Assembly: GCA_029213045.1 (NCBI GenBank)
Contig: JARGPN010000001.1
Coordinates: 62,001-126,000 of the forward strand
Direction: 5' to 3'
DNA length: 64,000 nucleotides
Source of the DNA: Alcanivoracaceae bacterium
GTDB taxonomy: Bacteria; Pseudomonadota; Gammaproteobacteria; Pseudomonadales; Alcanivoracaceae
The translations under genes were made by a program, and so were the position numbers. The notes beneath the pieces are model-generated. The model was not told the origin of the DNA. It made no database searches and saw only the letters and a list, made by a program, of their open reading frames with translations. Below, piece after piece: positions 35,110 to 44,163 of this stretch. Positions within the stretch are counted from its first letter, which is position 1; every line of letters begins with the position of its first letter.

Positions 35110-35589
35110 ATGAAGAAAGCCATTCTTGCTGCTGCTCTTTTAGGTTCCTCTTTCGCTGCACACGCCGAAGCACCAGGCGGTCCAGGTTGCGGTTGGGGCA
35201 ACATGTTGTTCGAAGGAAAGAGCGGCCTGCCATTCCACCTTTTGGCAACTATCGTTAACGGTACTACAGGTAACGCTACATTCGGTATGACAACTGGCAC
35301 CAACGGTTGTTCAACTAGCGGCTCCCTGACTTATAGCGGCCAAAGCCTTTTGGCTATGAATGGCGTGCTGGAAGAAGTTGCACAGGATATGGCGGTTGGT
35401 GAAGGTGAAGCCTTGACTGCATTGTCTATGTCTATGGGTGTTCCTGCTGCTGAGCGTTCACACTTCAACGCTGTAATGCATGAAAACTTTGCGACTATCT
35501 TCTCTGCTGAAGACGTCACTGCTGGCGAAGTTGCTGACAACATCGTTGCAGTAATGAAGCAAGACCAAAAGCTAGCGAAATTTATCTAA
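35110..35589 (+). CDS. DUF3015 exported protein
   Basis: 159-residue secreted protein. The signal peptide MKKAILAAALLGSSFAAHAE is cleaved near residue 19. The mature part is small, Gly-, Ala- and Ser-rich, with two cysteines (GPGCGWGNM and GTNGCSTSG) that could form a disulfide. The family is unannotated; it often neighbours DUF4105 and lipoprotein hydrolase genes, as here. Codon choice is notably biased toward optimal codons, which hints at high expression. CGGAG precedes the ATG. It has its own terminator. Confidence 0.85.
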   Translation: MKKAILAAALLGSSFAAHAEAPGGPGCGWGNMLFEGKSGLPFHLLATIVNGTTGNATFGMTTGTNGCSTSGSLTYSGQSLLAMNGVLEEVAQDMAVGEGEALTALSMSMGVPAAERSHFNAVMHENFATIFSAEDVTAGEVADNIVAVMKQDQKLAKFI

Positions 35590-35608
35590 TTTTTGCTTAG
35601 TGAAAAGA

Positions 35609-35641
35609 ATGCCCTGCTGTTTATGCAGCAGGGCATTTTTG
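35609..35641 (+). terminator. Terminator of the DUF3015 gene
   Basis: Stem AATGCCCTGCTG/CAGCAGGGCATT with a six-base loop and a T5 tract. It lies 23 bases before the next start codon, so it may act as an attenuator for the DUF4105 gene. Confidence 0.88.
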
Positions 35642-35663
35642 TTTCTGATCCGAAGACCTTTCC

Positions 35664-37502
35664 ATGCCTAAACTTTTTCTGCGCCGCATTACCTTTGCTG
35701 GGTTTTTCATTTTATGCGCGTCATCGGCGCTCGCCGTTGACACGAATCAATTGGCCGAAGATCCGGAATGGCTCGCGCTTTTGCACATCAATCGTGGTGC
35801 GACGATCCATAGTCGCAACGAAAGTTATGTCGACGACGAGAATTTTTTTATCGCGGAGGACGGTCAGTCTGATCGTGTTGCTGAACTCAACGCCAGCATT
35901 GCGGCCATGCAGCCAGCGCAATCAGAGGCGCGTTGCAAATTTCCTGCGCGGTATCGCTTTCTTGCTAGGACGTTGCAGTGGAGCGAGGCGCAACCACTGG
36001 CGCATTGCACTGAATATATAGAGTGGCGCGACCAGATTCCTTCTGGCCGGGCGGTGTTGGTCTTTCCTGCCTCCTATTTAAACAGCCCGTCGTCGATGTT
36101 TGGGCATACCCTGTTGCGATTAGATAGTAGCGCCGAGCCGGAAAGCGTTTGGAGTTCGTGGGCGGTTAATTTTGGCGCGGTGACCAGCGAAAAAGACAAT
36201 TCCTTGCTTTACGCTTACCGTGGTTTGGCTGGTGGTTATCCTGGGCGTTTCGTGATTGTGCCCTACGTCACCAAGGTCCAAGAATATTCGCATATGGAAA
36301 ATCGCGATATATGGGAATACAGCTTATCGTTAACCGACGCTGAATTGGCGCGGTTAATTGACCACCTGTGGGAGCTGCGAGAAATAAACTTCGACTATTA
36401 TTTTTTCGACGAGAATTGTTCATTCCGTTTGCTTGAGCTGCTGGATGTTGCGCGTCCCGGTGACAACATTATTCAAGGCTTCCGTTTCGCTGAAGCGCCA
36501 GTCAATTCAGTGCGTACTCTCTATCAGCAAGATCTCGTTTCCGATCGCGTCTATCGCCCGTCGAAAGCTGTTGAGCTACAGGCGGACTTGGATGCACTGA
36601 GCGGCAAAGAACTACGCCTGGCAAAGCGCTTATTTAAGAATCCCGCTATTGCGCAAGAAGAAGAGTTTCAGCGTTATGCGCCGTCACGCAGACATTTGAT
36701 GGCGCGCGTTGCGTTTCGCACCCTGCGTTTACAAGAGCGTAAGCACGCGCGCAGTGATGACGTTGCCGCACGAAGTTTTGCCCTGCTGCGGATTATTAGC
36801 GACAACCCATTTGATGAAGATATCGACATCGCTACGCCGGCGCCGCCGGAAGATGGCCATGGCACGCAGATGATTGGTCTAGGCGGTGGGCAAGTGGGTG
36901 CGCAAGATTTTGGTGAGCTATATTACCGTTTTACCTACCACGATCTGATTGATAACCATCGCGGTTTTTTACAGGGTGCACAAATAGAAGCGTTGGATTT
37001 CCGGCTGCGTTCTACTGAGTCGGACGAGTTAAAGCTGGAAAGTTTGGACATCGTGCATATTCGGTCGCTGGCGCCACGCAATCGATTTCTCAAACCAATT
37101 TCTTGGTATGTGCAAGGTGGCTTGGAACGGGCGCTAGCTGGCGGTGAAAAACGATTGGTACGGTTTGTTCAAGGTGGTGCGGGCGGTTCTTGGCGGTGGG
37201 GCCCTATGCAGCCCTACGCGCTCACGACCCTGCGGTTGGAAAATAACAGCGCGTACGATCCATTAATGGAGGGCGGTGCTGGTGCTAACCTTGGTGTGCT
37301 TTGGTATTTTCCACACCTTGAAATGAACGCCAGTGTTGAGAGCGTCTATTTTGGTAACGACGAATATCGAAATCGCTGGCAAGTGGATATGAATATTCCG
37401 TTGAGCCGCCAAAATGGGTTACGCCTTGAGTGGCAGCGCGATGTCTGGCGCGACGATGCAGAACAAGGGTTTAATATCGCATGGCGACATTATTTCGATT
37501 GA
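35664..37502 (+). CDS. DUF4105 (Lnb-like periplasmic domain) outer-membrane protein
   Basis: 612-residue exported protein. Signal peptide about residues 1-24 (SSALA). The Lnb N-terminal-type domain (about 120-300) carries the conserved segments NSPSSMFGHTLLRLD and FDENCSFRLLELLDVA, where His and Cys are papain-like catalytic candidates. The C-terminal third (about 400-612) is beta-rich and ends in HYFD with a near-terminal aromatic, consistent with an outer-membrane beta barrel. Function is unknown; lipid or peptide amide processing is possible. It overlaps the next gene by 22 bases. Terminator of the DUF3015 gene lies just upstream. Confidence 0.83.
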   Translation: MPKLFLRRITFAGFFILCASSALAVDTNQLAEDPEWLALLHINRGATIHSRNESYVDDENFFIAEDGQSDRVAELNASIAAMQPAQSEARCKFPARYRFLARTLQWSEAQPLAHCTEYIEWRDQIPSGRAVLVFPASYLNSPSSMFGHTLLRLDSSAEPESVWSSWAVNFGAVTSEKDNSLLYAYRGLAGGYPGRFVIVPYVTKVQEYSHMENRDIWEYSLSLTDAELARLIDHLWELREINFDYYFFDENCSFRLLELLDVARPGDNIIQGFRFAEAPVNSVRTLYQQDLVSDRVYRPSKAVELQADLDALSGKELRLAKRLFKNPAIAQEEEFQRYAPSRRHLMARVAFRTLRLQERKHARSDDVAARSFALLRIISDNPFDEDIDIATPAPPEDGHGTQMIGLGGGQVGAQDFGELYYRFTYHDLIDNHRGFLQGAQIEALDFRLRSTESDELKLESLDIVHIRSLAPRNRFLKPISWYVQGGLERALAGGEKRLVRFVQGGAGGSWRWGPMQPYALTTLRLENNSAYDPLMEGGAGANLGVLWYFPHLEMNASVESVYFGNDEYRNRWQVDMNIPLSRQNGLRLEWQRDVWRDDAEQGFNIAWRHYFD

Positions 37503-38428
37503 TTGGCGTGCTGGCGTTTTTCGCCGTCGCTGGTTGCAGCTCATTATTTTTCTATCCCGCTAAGCCGTGGGCGCAAAATCCGACGCGTATTGGTTTGGGC
37601 TATGAAGATGTCATTTTGATTCATCCGAAAGGCTTGCGAGTGCACGGATGGTGGTTGCCCGCTGTAGGCAAGCCGCGCGGCACCGTCTATTTTTTGCATG
37701 GCAATGCGCAAAACATCAGCACGCATATTATGAGCGTCAACTGGTTGCCGGACGCCGGCTTTAACGTGTTCCTGTTGGACTATCGCGGGTACGGCTTAAG
37801 CGAAGGCAAAGCAAAATTTCCGGAAGTGCTAGCGGACATTCAATTGGGGCTTGATTGGCTTGGGAAATCGTCGCGCCTAGATGGCAAGCCGCTGATTGTG
37901 TTTGGCCAAAGCTTGGGCGCAAGTATGAGCATCGAAGTGATGTCCGAGGAAAGCAACCAAGGTAAGGCGCAGTGTGCAGTGTTTGAGGCTGCATTTACCG
38001 GCTATCGAGACATTACTTCGGACATCATGAAGCGAAGCTGGTTGTTGTGGCCGATGCGTCCGCTAGTGGTGCCTTTTATGCCGCCGCGAAAATGGGATCC
38101 GATCGAAAATATCGGCGCGATTACCATGCCTAAACTGGTGATGCACAGTAAAGAAGATGATGTGATTCCTTATAAGCAGGGCGAAGCTTTGTATGACGCG
38201 GCGGCGGCGCCGAAAGAGTTTCAGGCGTTGCTCGGCCAACATATTGAAGCAATGCGCGATCCGAGCGTGCAAAAGCGCGCCGTCGATTTCTTCGAAAAGC
38301 GCTGCGATGTCGCACCGCGAGAAGTGATGTCGCCCGTTACGCCGTCCCGTGAACAAATTCCAGCGCCATCGTTGCCTGTGGCACCTCCTGTCTCTGACAG
38401 CACGGACAGCCGCACGTTAACATTCTAG
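37481..38428 (+). CDS. Alpha/beta hydrolase lipoprotein
   Basis: 315-residue predicted lipoprotein; the lipobox VAGC places the lipidated Cys at residue 19. Hydrolase motifs: FLHGNAQNIS (oxyanion, about 71-80), LDYRGYGLSEG, nucleophile elbow FGQSLGAS with Ser144, catalytic Asp in HSKEDDVIP and His in GQHIEAM. The C-terminal 40 residues are Pro-, Ser- and Arg-rich. Its start lies inside the DUF4105 gene (22-base overlap), which implies coupled expression. Substrate unknown; a lipid or ester in the periplasm or outer membrane is likely. Confidence 0.87.
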   Translation: MATLFRLIGVLAFFAVAGCSSLFFYPAKPWAQNPTRIGLGYEDVILIHPKGLRVHGWWLPAVGKPRGTVYFLHGNAQNISTHIMSVNWLPDAGFNVFLLDYRGYGLSEGKAKFPEVLADIQLGLDWLGKSSRLDGKPLIVFGQSLGASMSIEVMSEESNQGKAQCAVFEAAFTGYRDITSDIMKRSWLLWPMRPLVVPFMPPRKWDPIENIGAITMPKLVMHSKEDDVIPYKQGEALYDAAAAPKEFQALLGQHIEAMRDPSVQKRAVDFFEKRCDVAPREVMSPVTPSREQIPAPSLPVAPPVSDSTDSRTLTF

Positions 38429-38461
38429 TGCGCATTGTTTGATTATAAGTTTGGCGTAAAG

Positions 38462-38497
38462 AAAAAGGCGAACCTGGTGAGGGTTCGCCTTTTTTGT
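38462..38497. terminator. Bidirectional terminator between the hydrolase and tatC
   Basis: Stem AAAAGGCGAACC/GGTTCGCCTTTT with a short loop and T6 tract. It serves both convergent genes. Confidence 0.93.
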
Positions 38498-38525
38498 GCG
38501 TGCGGATTGTGATGCTTCGCGTCAG

Positions 38526-39287
38526 TTATTGTTCGTTAGTATCGTCTGGCCGTATTCTTTTGCCTGTGAACTTGGCAAAGATTAATCCGGTTTCAAACAA
38601 TAACCACATCGGTACTGCCAGCAGTGTTTGTGAGAAAACATCTGGAGGCGTTAAAAACATGCCTAACACAAAGCATCCAACCACGACGTAGGGTCGCGAT
38701 TTTTGCAGTGTTTCAACCGTGGTAAGGCCGGACCACACTAATAATAAAATGGCGATGGGCAGCTCGAAGGAAAGGCCAAAGGCGATAAACAACGTGCTAA
38801 TAAAATCTAAGTAACGGCCAATATCCGTCATCACCGCTACGCCTTCCGGCGCAATGGAGGTGAAGAAAGCAAACAGCAGTGGAAATACCACAAAGTAGGC
38901 GAATGCGACGCCGCCATAGAACAGCAGCACGCTGCTGGCTAATAAGGGAATGGCAAAGCGCTTTTCATTTCGATATAGCCCTGGAGAAATAAATGCCCAG
39001 GCTTGATGCAAAATAAAGGGCATGGAAAGCATTAGTGCGGCGTAAAAGGATAATTTAAAGGGCACTAAAAATGGCGAGGTAACGTCGGTAGCAATCATCG
39101 ACGTGCCGGCGGGCATTACGTCCATTAATGGCTTGGCGACCAGTGCGTATAACTCTTTGGAAAAATAAAACAGCACAAGAAAGATAATCACAACCGCGAC
39201 GGTGGCGCGCAGTAAGCGATCGCGCAATTCGAGCATGTGCGTGATCAGCGGTTGGTTTTTCTCGTCGATAGGAAGCGGCTCAGTCAT
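38526..39287 (-). CDS. tatC: Sec-independent protein translocase subunit TatC
   Basis: Core receptor of twin-arginine translocation; with TatB it binds RR signal peptides. The 253-residue protein has six transmembrane helices and the conserved N-terminal [12 protein letters not shown] segment, the FxxP loop with [12 protein letters not shown], and [15 protein letters not shown]. It overlaps tatB by eight bases. It is the last gene of the minus-strand ubi-hisE-tat run. Confidence 0.97.
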   Translation of the reverse strand: MTEPLPIDEKNQPLITHMLELRDRLLRATVAVVIIFLVLFYFSKELYALVAKPLMDVMPAGTSMIATDVTSPFLVPFKLSFYAALMLSMPFILHQAWAFISPGLYRNEKRFAIPLLASSVLLFYGGVAFAYFVVFPLLFAFFTSIAPEGVAVMTDIGRYLDFISTLFIAFGLSFELPIAILLLVWSGLTTVETLQKSRPYVVVGCFVLGMFLTPPDVFSQTLLAVPMWLLFETGLIFAKFTGKRIRPDDTNEQ

Positions 39288-39669
39288 GTCGTTTGGCTGG
39301 CTCTACATCTGAAGAATTATCGGAAGATGGTTTATCGGGCGGAGCAATGGAGTTCTCATCTGCAGCATTGTCCGTCTCGGTTTGGTTAATGATTGTGTGT
39401 TCTGATTCTTTTGCAGAAGCGCTTTGCGTGCCGCCACTTAGCGTTTTTTCGTCGAGGCCAAGTTCCGCGATTTGCTTGCGGAATTTTTCCTGCATTTCTT
39501 GGTTGTGCGCTTCGCGCTCTAGCTCGTAACGAAGGTTGTTAAAAGTAGAGCGTGCACGGCCAGTCCAATAGCCGACTTGGCGCACGACCTTGGGCAGGCG
39601 CTCGGGGCCGAGCACCAGCAGCGCGATCACAAAGACCACAAGTAATTCGAAAAAACCCATATCGAACAT
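39280..39669 (-). CDS. tatB: Sec-independent protein translocase subunit TatB
   Basis: 129-residue Tat subunit that forms the receptor with TatC. It has one N-terminal helix ([27 protein letters not shown]; Glu at about position 8 is typical), an amphipathic helix, then a polar, disordered tail rich in Ser, Asp and Glu. It is 27 bases after tatA and overlaps tatC by eight bases. Confidence 0.96.
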   Translation of the reverse strand: MFDMGFFELLVVFVIALLVLGPERLPKVVRQVGYWTGRARSTFNNLRYELEREAHNQEMQEKFRKQIAELGLDEKTLSGGTQSASAKESEHTIINQTETDNAADENSIAPPDKPSSDNSSDVEPAKRHD

Positions 39670-39696
39670 TGGCGGAACTCTTCGATCGATTCGAGT

Positions 39697-39924
39697 TTAG
39701 ACGTTGTTCTTGTCTTTCTCGGTGCTGTTATTGCTGGACGATGTTTCTTCGTCAGCAATGCGTTTTTGTTCCTGATCTTTCTCGCCTTCTTTGACGGAAT
39801 CTTTAAATCCCTTCACGGCGCCACCGAGATCGCTGCCAATATTGCGCAGTTTCTTGGTGCCAAAGATCAGCATAATGATGACAAGAACGATCAACAGCTG
39901 CCAAATACTGATACCGGATAGCAT
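39697..39924 (-). CDS. tatA: Sec-independent protein translocase subunit TatA
   Basis: 75-residue pore-forming Tat subunit. The helix [29 protein letters not shown] leads into an amphipathic helix with the FGxxKLRxxGxDLG signature, then an acidic and Lys-rich tail. It begins two bases after the hisE stop, as in Pseudomonas. Confidence 0.96.
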   Translation of the reverse strand: MLSGISIWQLLIVLVIIMLIFGTKKLRNIGSDLGGAVKGFKDSVKEGEKDQEQKRIADEETSSSNNSTEKDKNNV

Positions 39925-39926
39925 AG

Positions 39927-40262
39927 TTATTCTCCGCGTGTGCGTGATTGTTTTTCTTCAATGCCTGATAAACCAAAACGACGTTCTAGTTCATCCAATA
40001 CTTGCTGCGAGCTAATGCCTAACTTCGTCAGCATGACTAAGGTGTGAAACCATAGGTCAGCGGTTTCACTGATTAGCTTTTCTGGGTCGCCGCTGACTTC
40101 GGTGTCGCGCGCAGCAAGAATCGTTTCCACCGCTTCTTCGCCAACTTTCTCGAGAATTTTATTCAGGCCTTTGTGATAAAGGCTGGCGACGTATGAGCTG
40201 CCAGGATCCGCCTGACGGCGCTCCTCCAGTACAGATTGTATTTGATTCAATATATCAGTCAT
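39927..40262 (-). CDS. hisE: Phosphoribosyl-ATP pyrophosphatase HisE
   Basis: Second step of histidine synthesis: hydrolyses PR-ATP to PR-AMP. 111 residues; the MazG-like fold carries [13 protein letters not shown] (about 38-50) and [15 protein letters not shown] (about 64-78) as metal-binding helices. In Pseudomonas hisI sits just upstream; here the 77 bases between ubiB and hisE hold no hisI, so the cyclohydrolase is encoded elsewhere. Spacing to tatA is two bases. Confidence 0.95.
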   Translation of the reverse strand: MTDILNQIQSVLEERRQADPGSSYVASLYHKGLNKILEKVGEEAVETILAARDTEVSGDPEKLISETADLWFHTLVMLTKLGISSQQVLDELERRFGLSGIEEKQSRTRGE

Positions 40263-40339
40263 TTAAGTCTCCAGACTGCTAAACAGTGTAGCAGAAGCAG
40301 GGGTATGTCGCTGTGCTCAATCCGCCTTGGCCGCGTTCA

Positions 40340-41944
40340 CTATCGACGTAGCGCCCAGCCAAGCAGCAGTAATCCAGCGCCGATACAGCCGTATGCCACA
40401 GGGATGGCGACAAACGCGCTCGCACCCAATAACGCGCTGCCGCCGATGCCGGCGAACAATTTGCGACGATGGTGCAGCAGTTGTGTGGCGATTCGCAATT
40501 CTTGGTCGCGCTGTTGCTGCGGCAGGCCGCGTAAATTCTCCAGTGCGTCGCGCAGCATGTCCGGCATGTCTGGGAGTTGCGCGAGCCACTCAGGCGCTCG
40601 TTGCTGAAGCTTTTTCAGTGTCGGTAATGGGCCGAATTCTTCCAGTGCCCAGCGCTCTAGCAAAGGACGGCCTAACGTCCAGATGTCCAGCTGCGGGTAG
40701 ATGCTGCGGCCTAGGCCTTCCACATGCACCAATGTTTTGAGCAGCAGGATGTATTGCACAGGGGCTTCAATATGGAACTGCCGGGCGGCATCAAATAACT
40801 TCAGCACCAATGGTGCGAACTCAAGTTGATCGAGTGGTTGCGACAGCATCGGGCCGACAATTTCTTCCACGGTACGTTGGAAGCGTGAGCGGTCGATGGG
40901 CACGGTTGCCCAGCCCGCACGTACCACTAAATCGACCATGGCAGAAAAGTCTTGCCGCATGACCATTAGCGCGAGGCGACCCAGTAGGTGTAAATCTTCG
41001 CGCGAAAGGCGACCAACAATGGCGCAATCCACCGACATATATTGCGGCGCTTCGGGGTTGTTCGGTGACACAAAAATATTGCCGGGATGCATGTCTGCAT
41101 GGAAAAAATTAAAACTGAATACTTGCGTGAAAAAGATTTCTACGCCGCGCTCAGCCAATGTGCGTGGGTCTATGCCTGCCGCTTTGATGCGTTCAATTTC
41201 ATTGACGGGGATGCCGTATATGCGTTCCGCCACCATAATGCGCTTCGTGCTAAATTCGCGATGCACTTCAGGCACGAAAAGCAGCGGGCTAAATAAAAAC
41301 TGGCGGCGCATGGTCTCAGTGTTCAGCGCTTCAGACTGAAGGTTTAACTCGCCACGAATAATGTCGGCGTAATCACTGACCACACGTGATGGACGAAAAT
41401 AGCGGGCGTCGCGCCACAGCCTTTCTAGCCATCTTGCCGCTGAGTACATGACCCGTAGATCGCGATCGACAATTTTTTCAATGCCAGGGCGAATCACTTT
41501 TACTACGACTTCGCGGCCATCTTTGAGGGTGGCGGGATGCACCTGTGCGACGGATGCTGAGGCAAGCGGCACAACGTCGAAACTGCCGAACAAGGTTTCA
41601 ACGCTTGCGCCAAGTTCCTTTTCAATAATGTTTTGCGCAACGTCGCCGTCGAAAGGGGCAACTTGGTCTTGCAGCTTCGCCAGCGCATCGGTCCATTCGG
41701 GCGGTAATAAATCGCGGCGCGTAGCGAGCAGCTGTCCGAACTTAATAAAAATTGGGCCGAGCTCCTGCAGGGCTAAACGCAAGCGTTCACCTTCGGTTAG
41801 GTTTCGCGGTCCGAACCAAGCAGCGGGGTGAAGATATTCTAAGATGGTGAGCGGAATTAACGCAGGATGTCGCGGCAGCAGAGAGACCAAGCGATAACGA
41901 CATACAACATGGAATACGGTGAAAATTCGCAACAACGCTGACAT
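40340..41944 (-). CDS. ubiB: Ubiquinone biosynthesis protein UbiB
   Basis: Atypical protein-kinase-like ATPase needed for coenzyme Q synthesis. 534 residues with the UbiB/ADCK KxGQ motif (FIKFGQLLATRRD, about 64-76), an alanine-rich nucleotide loop (VPLASASVAQVHPA), HADMHPGNI (catalytic loop) and two C-terminal membrane helices (about 490-533, GSALLGASAFVAIPVAYG). It overlaps ubiJ by one base. In complexes it works with UbiJ and UbiE, both encoded upstream. Confidence 0.97.
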   Translation of the reverse strand: MSALLRIFTVFHVVCRYRLVSLLPRHPALIPLTILEYLHPAAWFGPRNLTEGERLRLALQELGPIFIKFGQLLATRRDLLPPEWTDALAKLQDQVAPFDGDVAQNIIEKELGASVETLFGSFDVVPLASASVAQVHPATLKDGREVVVKVIRPGIEKIVDRDLRVMYSAARWLERLWRDARYFRPSRVVSDYADIIRGELNLQSEALNTETMRRQFLFSPLLFVPEVHREFSTKRIMVAERIYGIPVNEIERIKAAGIDPRTLAERGVEIFFTQVFSFNFFHADMHPGNIFVSPNNPEAPQYMSVDCAIVGRLSREDLHLLGRLALMVMRQDFSAMVDLVVRAGWATVPIDRSRFQRTVEEIVGPMLSQPLDQLEFAPLVLKLFDAARQFHIEAPVQYILLLKTLVHVEGLGRSIYPQLDIWTLGRPLLERWALEEFGPLPTLKKLQQRAPEWLAQLPDMPDMLRDALENLRGLPQQQRDQELRIATQLLHHRRKLFAGIGGSALLGASAFVAIPVAYGCIGAGLLLLGWALRR

Positions 41945-42594
41945 CAGGAGAGGTTTCCTGCTTTTTGTTTTAGGCGGTCAATGCGCGCGGCTAACCGATC
42001 GGTGTCCGACCGTAGCTCGTCCACATCTTCGTAGAATTCATGCACATCGCGCCGCAACGCAAGCAAGGTGGATTCTTCTTTTAAAAATTCGCTAAGCTGC
42101 CCACCCAGACGAGTGGCTGCGTTGCGCGCCCAATCGAATAATCGGCGCGCACCTAAATCAATTTGCTGGGCGATTTCGCTACCAATGACGGGTTCCATCA
42201 TGGCGCCCCAATCAATGTCTAACCGTTTTGCTAAGGCAATCAGCGCCTGCAAGAGTTCGCGATCGCCTTGAATGCTGACAGGGCCGCCAATCACAGACGG
42301 CGCGCCGCGCCATTCGAACAGTTGCGCTAGCAAATCGACAACACTGCCTTGCAGGGCAACATCCGGTTGTGCGTCACTGCCGTGATAAAGTTCTACGCCG
42401 TCTTCTACGATCAGAATAAAAATACGCATCGGCGGCATGGTGAAATGCAGTGATACAAGGCGACCGCTATGTTCCGCGAGATCACGCGCGGTGGCCGGGT
42501 CGCTTCGCAATGCGGTGTTCACGCCGCGCTCAAGTGTGGCGAGTGCCGCGGCCTCAAAAAAAGAAGGCGGTCGCGCGTCGTCGCGCAAGCTCAT
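41944..42594 (-). CDS. ubiJ: Ubiquinone biosynthesis accessory factor UbiJ
   Basis: 216-residue protein with an SCP2-type lipid-binding domain (about 15-120; [20 protein letters not shown]) and a C-terminal coiled coil (about 165-215, [20 protein letters not shown]). It scaffolds the coenzyme Q complex and binds UbiK. It overlaps ubiB by one base and ubiE by four bases, so the three are translationally coupled. Confidence 0.95.
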   Translation of the reverse strand: MSLRDDARPPSFFEAAALATLERGVNTALRSDPATARDLAEHSGRLVSLHFTMPPMRIFILIVEDGVELYHGSDAQPDVALQGSVVDLLAQLFEWRGAPSVIGGPVSIQGDRELLQALIALAKRLDIDWGAMMEPVIGSEIAQQIDLGARRLFDWARNAATRLGGQLSEFLKEESTLLALRRDVHEFYEDVDELRSDTDRLAARIDRLKQKAGNLS

Positions 42595-43340
42595 GATTTA
42601 AACCCGCGATGTAGCGCGACAACACCGCCGATCATGTTGAAGTATTCGCTGCGAATAAAACCTGCGTCGGTGACCATTTGTTTTAACGTTTCTTGGTCAG
42701 GGTGCATGCGAATTGATTCGGCGAGGTACTTATATGATTCAGAGTCGTTGACGATGGCTTTTCCCAAGCGCGGCCATACGGCGAAAGAATAGGCATCGTA
42801 CATTTTGCCAACGGTATCGCTGGTGGGTTTGGAAAATTCCAACACCAACAAACGGCCGCCGGGTTTAAGCACGCGTAGCATGGAGCGAAGTGCCGCATCT
42901 TTGTCGGTAATGTTGCGCAGGCCGAAGGCGATGGTGACGCAGTTAAAGGTATTGTCGGCAAAGGGTAAGCATTCGCCGTTCACTTGCACGACTTGTGAGT
43001 TATGCGCGCAGCCTGCATCAAACAAACGGTCACGGCCAACGCCAAGCATTGCATCGTTAATGTCGGCGAGAACAACCAATCCCTTGTCGCCAGTAAGGCG
43101 CGAAAATTTAATCGCCAAATCGCCGGTGCCGCCAGCGAGATCAAGGACGGTATGTCCGGGGCGAATACCCGCCATTTCAATGGTGAAGCGTTTTAAAATG
43201 CGATGGGAGCCGAATGAAATTAGGTCGTTCATCATGTCGTAGCGACGTGCCACTGAACGAAAAACGCCGGCCACTTTTTTTTGCTTTTCTTCCCACGCTA
43301 CCTGCTGATAGCCGAAGTGCGTTGTTTTCTGTTCACTCAT
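42591..43340 (-). CDS. ubiE: Ubiquinone/menaquinone C-methyltransferase UbiE
   Basis: 249-residue SAM-dependent C-methyltransferase of quinone synthesis. Motif I is [15 protein letters not shown] (about 67-81). The UbiE signatures [18 protein letters not shown] (about 35-52) and [17 protein letters not shown] (about 150-166) are present, as is [20 protein letters not shown] at the end. The ATG at 43340 is supported by length and by AGGA upstream. Four bases overlap with ubiJ. Confidence 0.97.
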   Translation of the reverse strand: MSEQKTTHFGYQQVAWEEKQKKVAGVFRSVARRYDMMNDLISFGSHRILKRFTIEMAGIRPGHTVLDLAGGTGDLAIKFSRLTGDKGLVVLADINDAMLGVGRDRLFDAGCAHNSQVVQVNGECLPFADNTFNCVTIAFGLRNITDKDAALRSMLRVLKPGGRLLVLEFSKPTSDTVGKMYDAYSFAVWPRLGKAIVNDSESYKYLAESIRMHPDQETLKQMVTDAGFIRSEYFNMIGGVVALHRGFKS

Positions 43341-43366
43341 GATGGGAGCGTCCTAGGTCAACGACA

Positions 43367-44059
43367 TTAGTCAAAAGGCAGCGGGTGTTGGTCTAGCACC
43401 CGTTGCATGATTTTTTGTTCGGTCTGGGCAACATCACGCAGTAGCACTGCGCAGCTGGGAATGCCCTTCATAACGCCGAAACCGAGATCGAGGAAATCAT
43501 ACAGGTTGCCGAAGCCCGCCGCATGGGCTGGACGGCGAACAAGGCGAAAAGTGGCCTGAATCATCCGGCTGCGCACGTAGCGATCCACGTGAGGGCCAAT
43601 TTCTTCGATCAGAGACAGCTGTAACGCGCGCAAATCCTCTCGCCCTAACGCGCGATAGGCCGAGCACCAGAGGTCATCACGCAGTGGCTGATCAAGGTGG
43701 TCACCGAGCACTTCGGTCATGGCCTCATCCAGTTCTTGGGTGAGGATGGCGGCTTCCAATACGGTGGCGGAGGTGTTCATGACTTTCTGTGGCAGCAGGC
43801 TCATGGCCTTGGCGAGCGCGCGGCGAATATCAATGGCCACCGGCTTTAGGTCGCGACCACCGTAGACATCGTCGATAAGAAACTGCGCTGCAGGTGCGGT
43901 GGCAGGTGACTCCAAAAGGTGCTGGTGGGTGTCGAGCAGACGATCGCGCTGAAAGCCCTGCAGCATCGTTAGCCGCAGATTAAATTGCACGTCCTCGCCA
44001 TGTTGGCGCAGCGCAAAAAAACGCTCCAATCCGTGTTGTAGGCGCTCGCCAGCGTCCAT
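43367..44059 (-). CDS. FFLEELY-motif family protein, function unknown
   Basis: 230 residues when started at the ATG at 44059, which has GGGGAGA six bases upstream; a longer frame to 44116 runs through a terminator. The segment AAQFLIDDVYGGRDL (about 79-93 of this form) is a variant of the FFLEELY signature that names the family. The rest is all-helical and charged. No catalytic motif is recognisable. It sits between hslU and ubiE and may share a transcript with ubiEJB. An extended -10 element lies within the hslU terminator loop just upstream. Confidence 0.75.
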   Translation of the reverse strand: MDAGERLQHGLERFFALRQHGEDVQFNLRLTMLQGFQRDRLLDTHQHLLESPATAPAAQFLIDDVYGGRDLKPVAIDIRRALAKAMSLLPQKVMNTSATVLEAAILTQELDEAMTEVLGDHLDQPLRDDLWCSAYRALGREDLRALQLSLIEEIGPHVDRYVRSRMIQATFRLVRRPAHAAGFGNLYDFLDLGFGVMKGIPSCAVLLRDVAQTEQKIMQRVLDQHPLPFD

Positions 44060-44070
44060 GGTGTCTCCCC

Positions 44071-44112
44071 AAAGAAAAAGCCCGCCGGATTGTAGCAACA
44101 AGCCGGCGGGCT
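44071..44112 (-). terminator. Terminator of hslVU
   Basis: On the minus strand GCCCGCCGG/CCGGCGGGC forms a nine-base GC stem followed by a T-rich tract (44079-44071). It ends hslVU 52 bases after the hslU stop. The loop contains TGCTACAAT, a possible extended -10. Confidence 0.88.
44089..44097 (-). promoter_or_regulatory. Possible extended -10 inside the hslU terminator loop
   Basis: TGCTACAAT on the minus strand lies in the terminator loop. Transcription from it would begin about 24 bases before the FFLEELY gene, just ahead of its ribosome site. Confidence 0.35.
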
Positions 44113-44163
44113 CCATAGGTTTCGCTGCAATGAGCTAGCGTTTTATCGGTCAATGAGTGCGTA

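Noticed and set aside
43367-44116. FFLEELY gene starting at 44116
   Set aside because: That start would translate through the hslU terminator hairpin; the ATG at 44059 has a good ribosome site.
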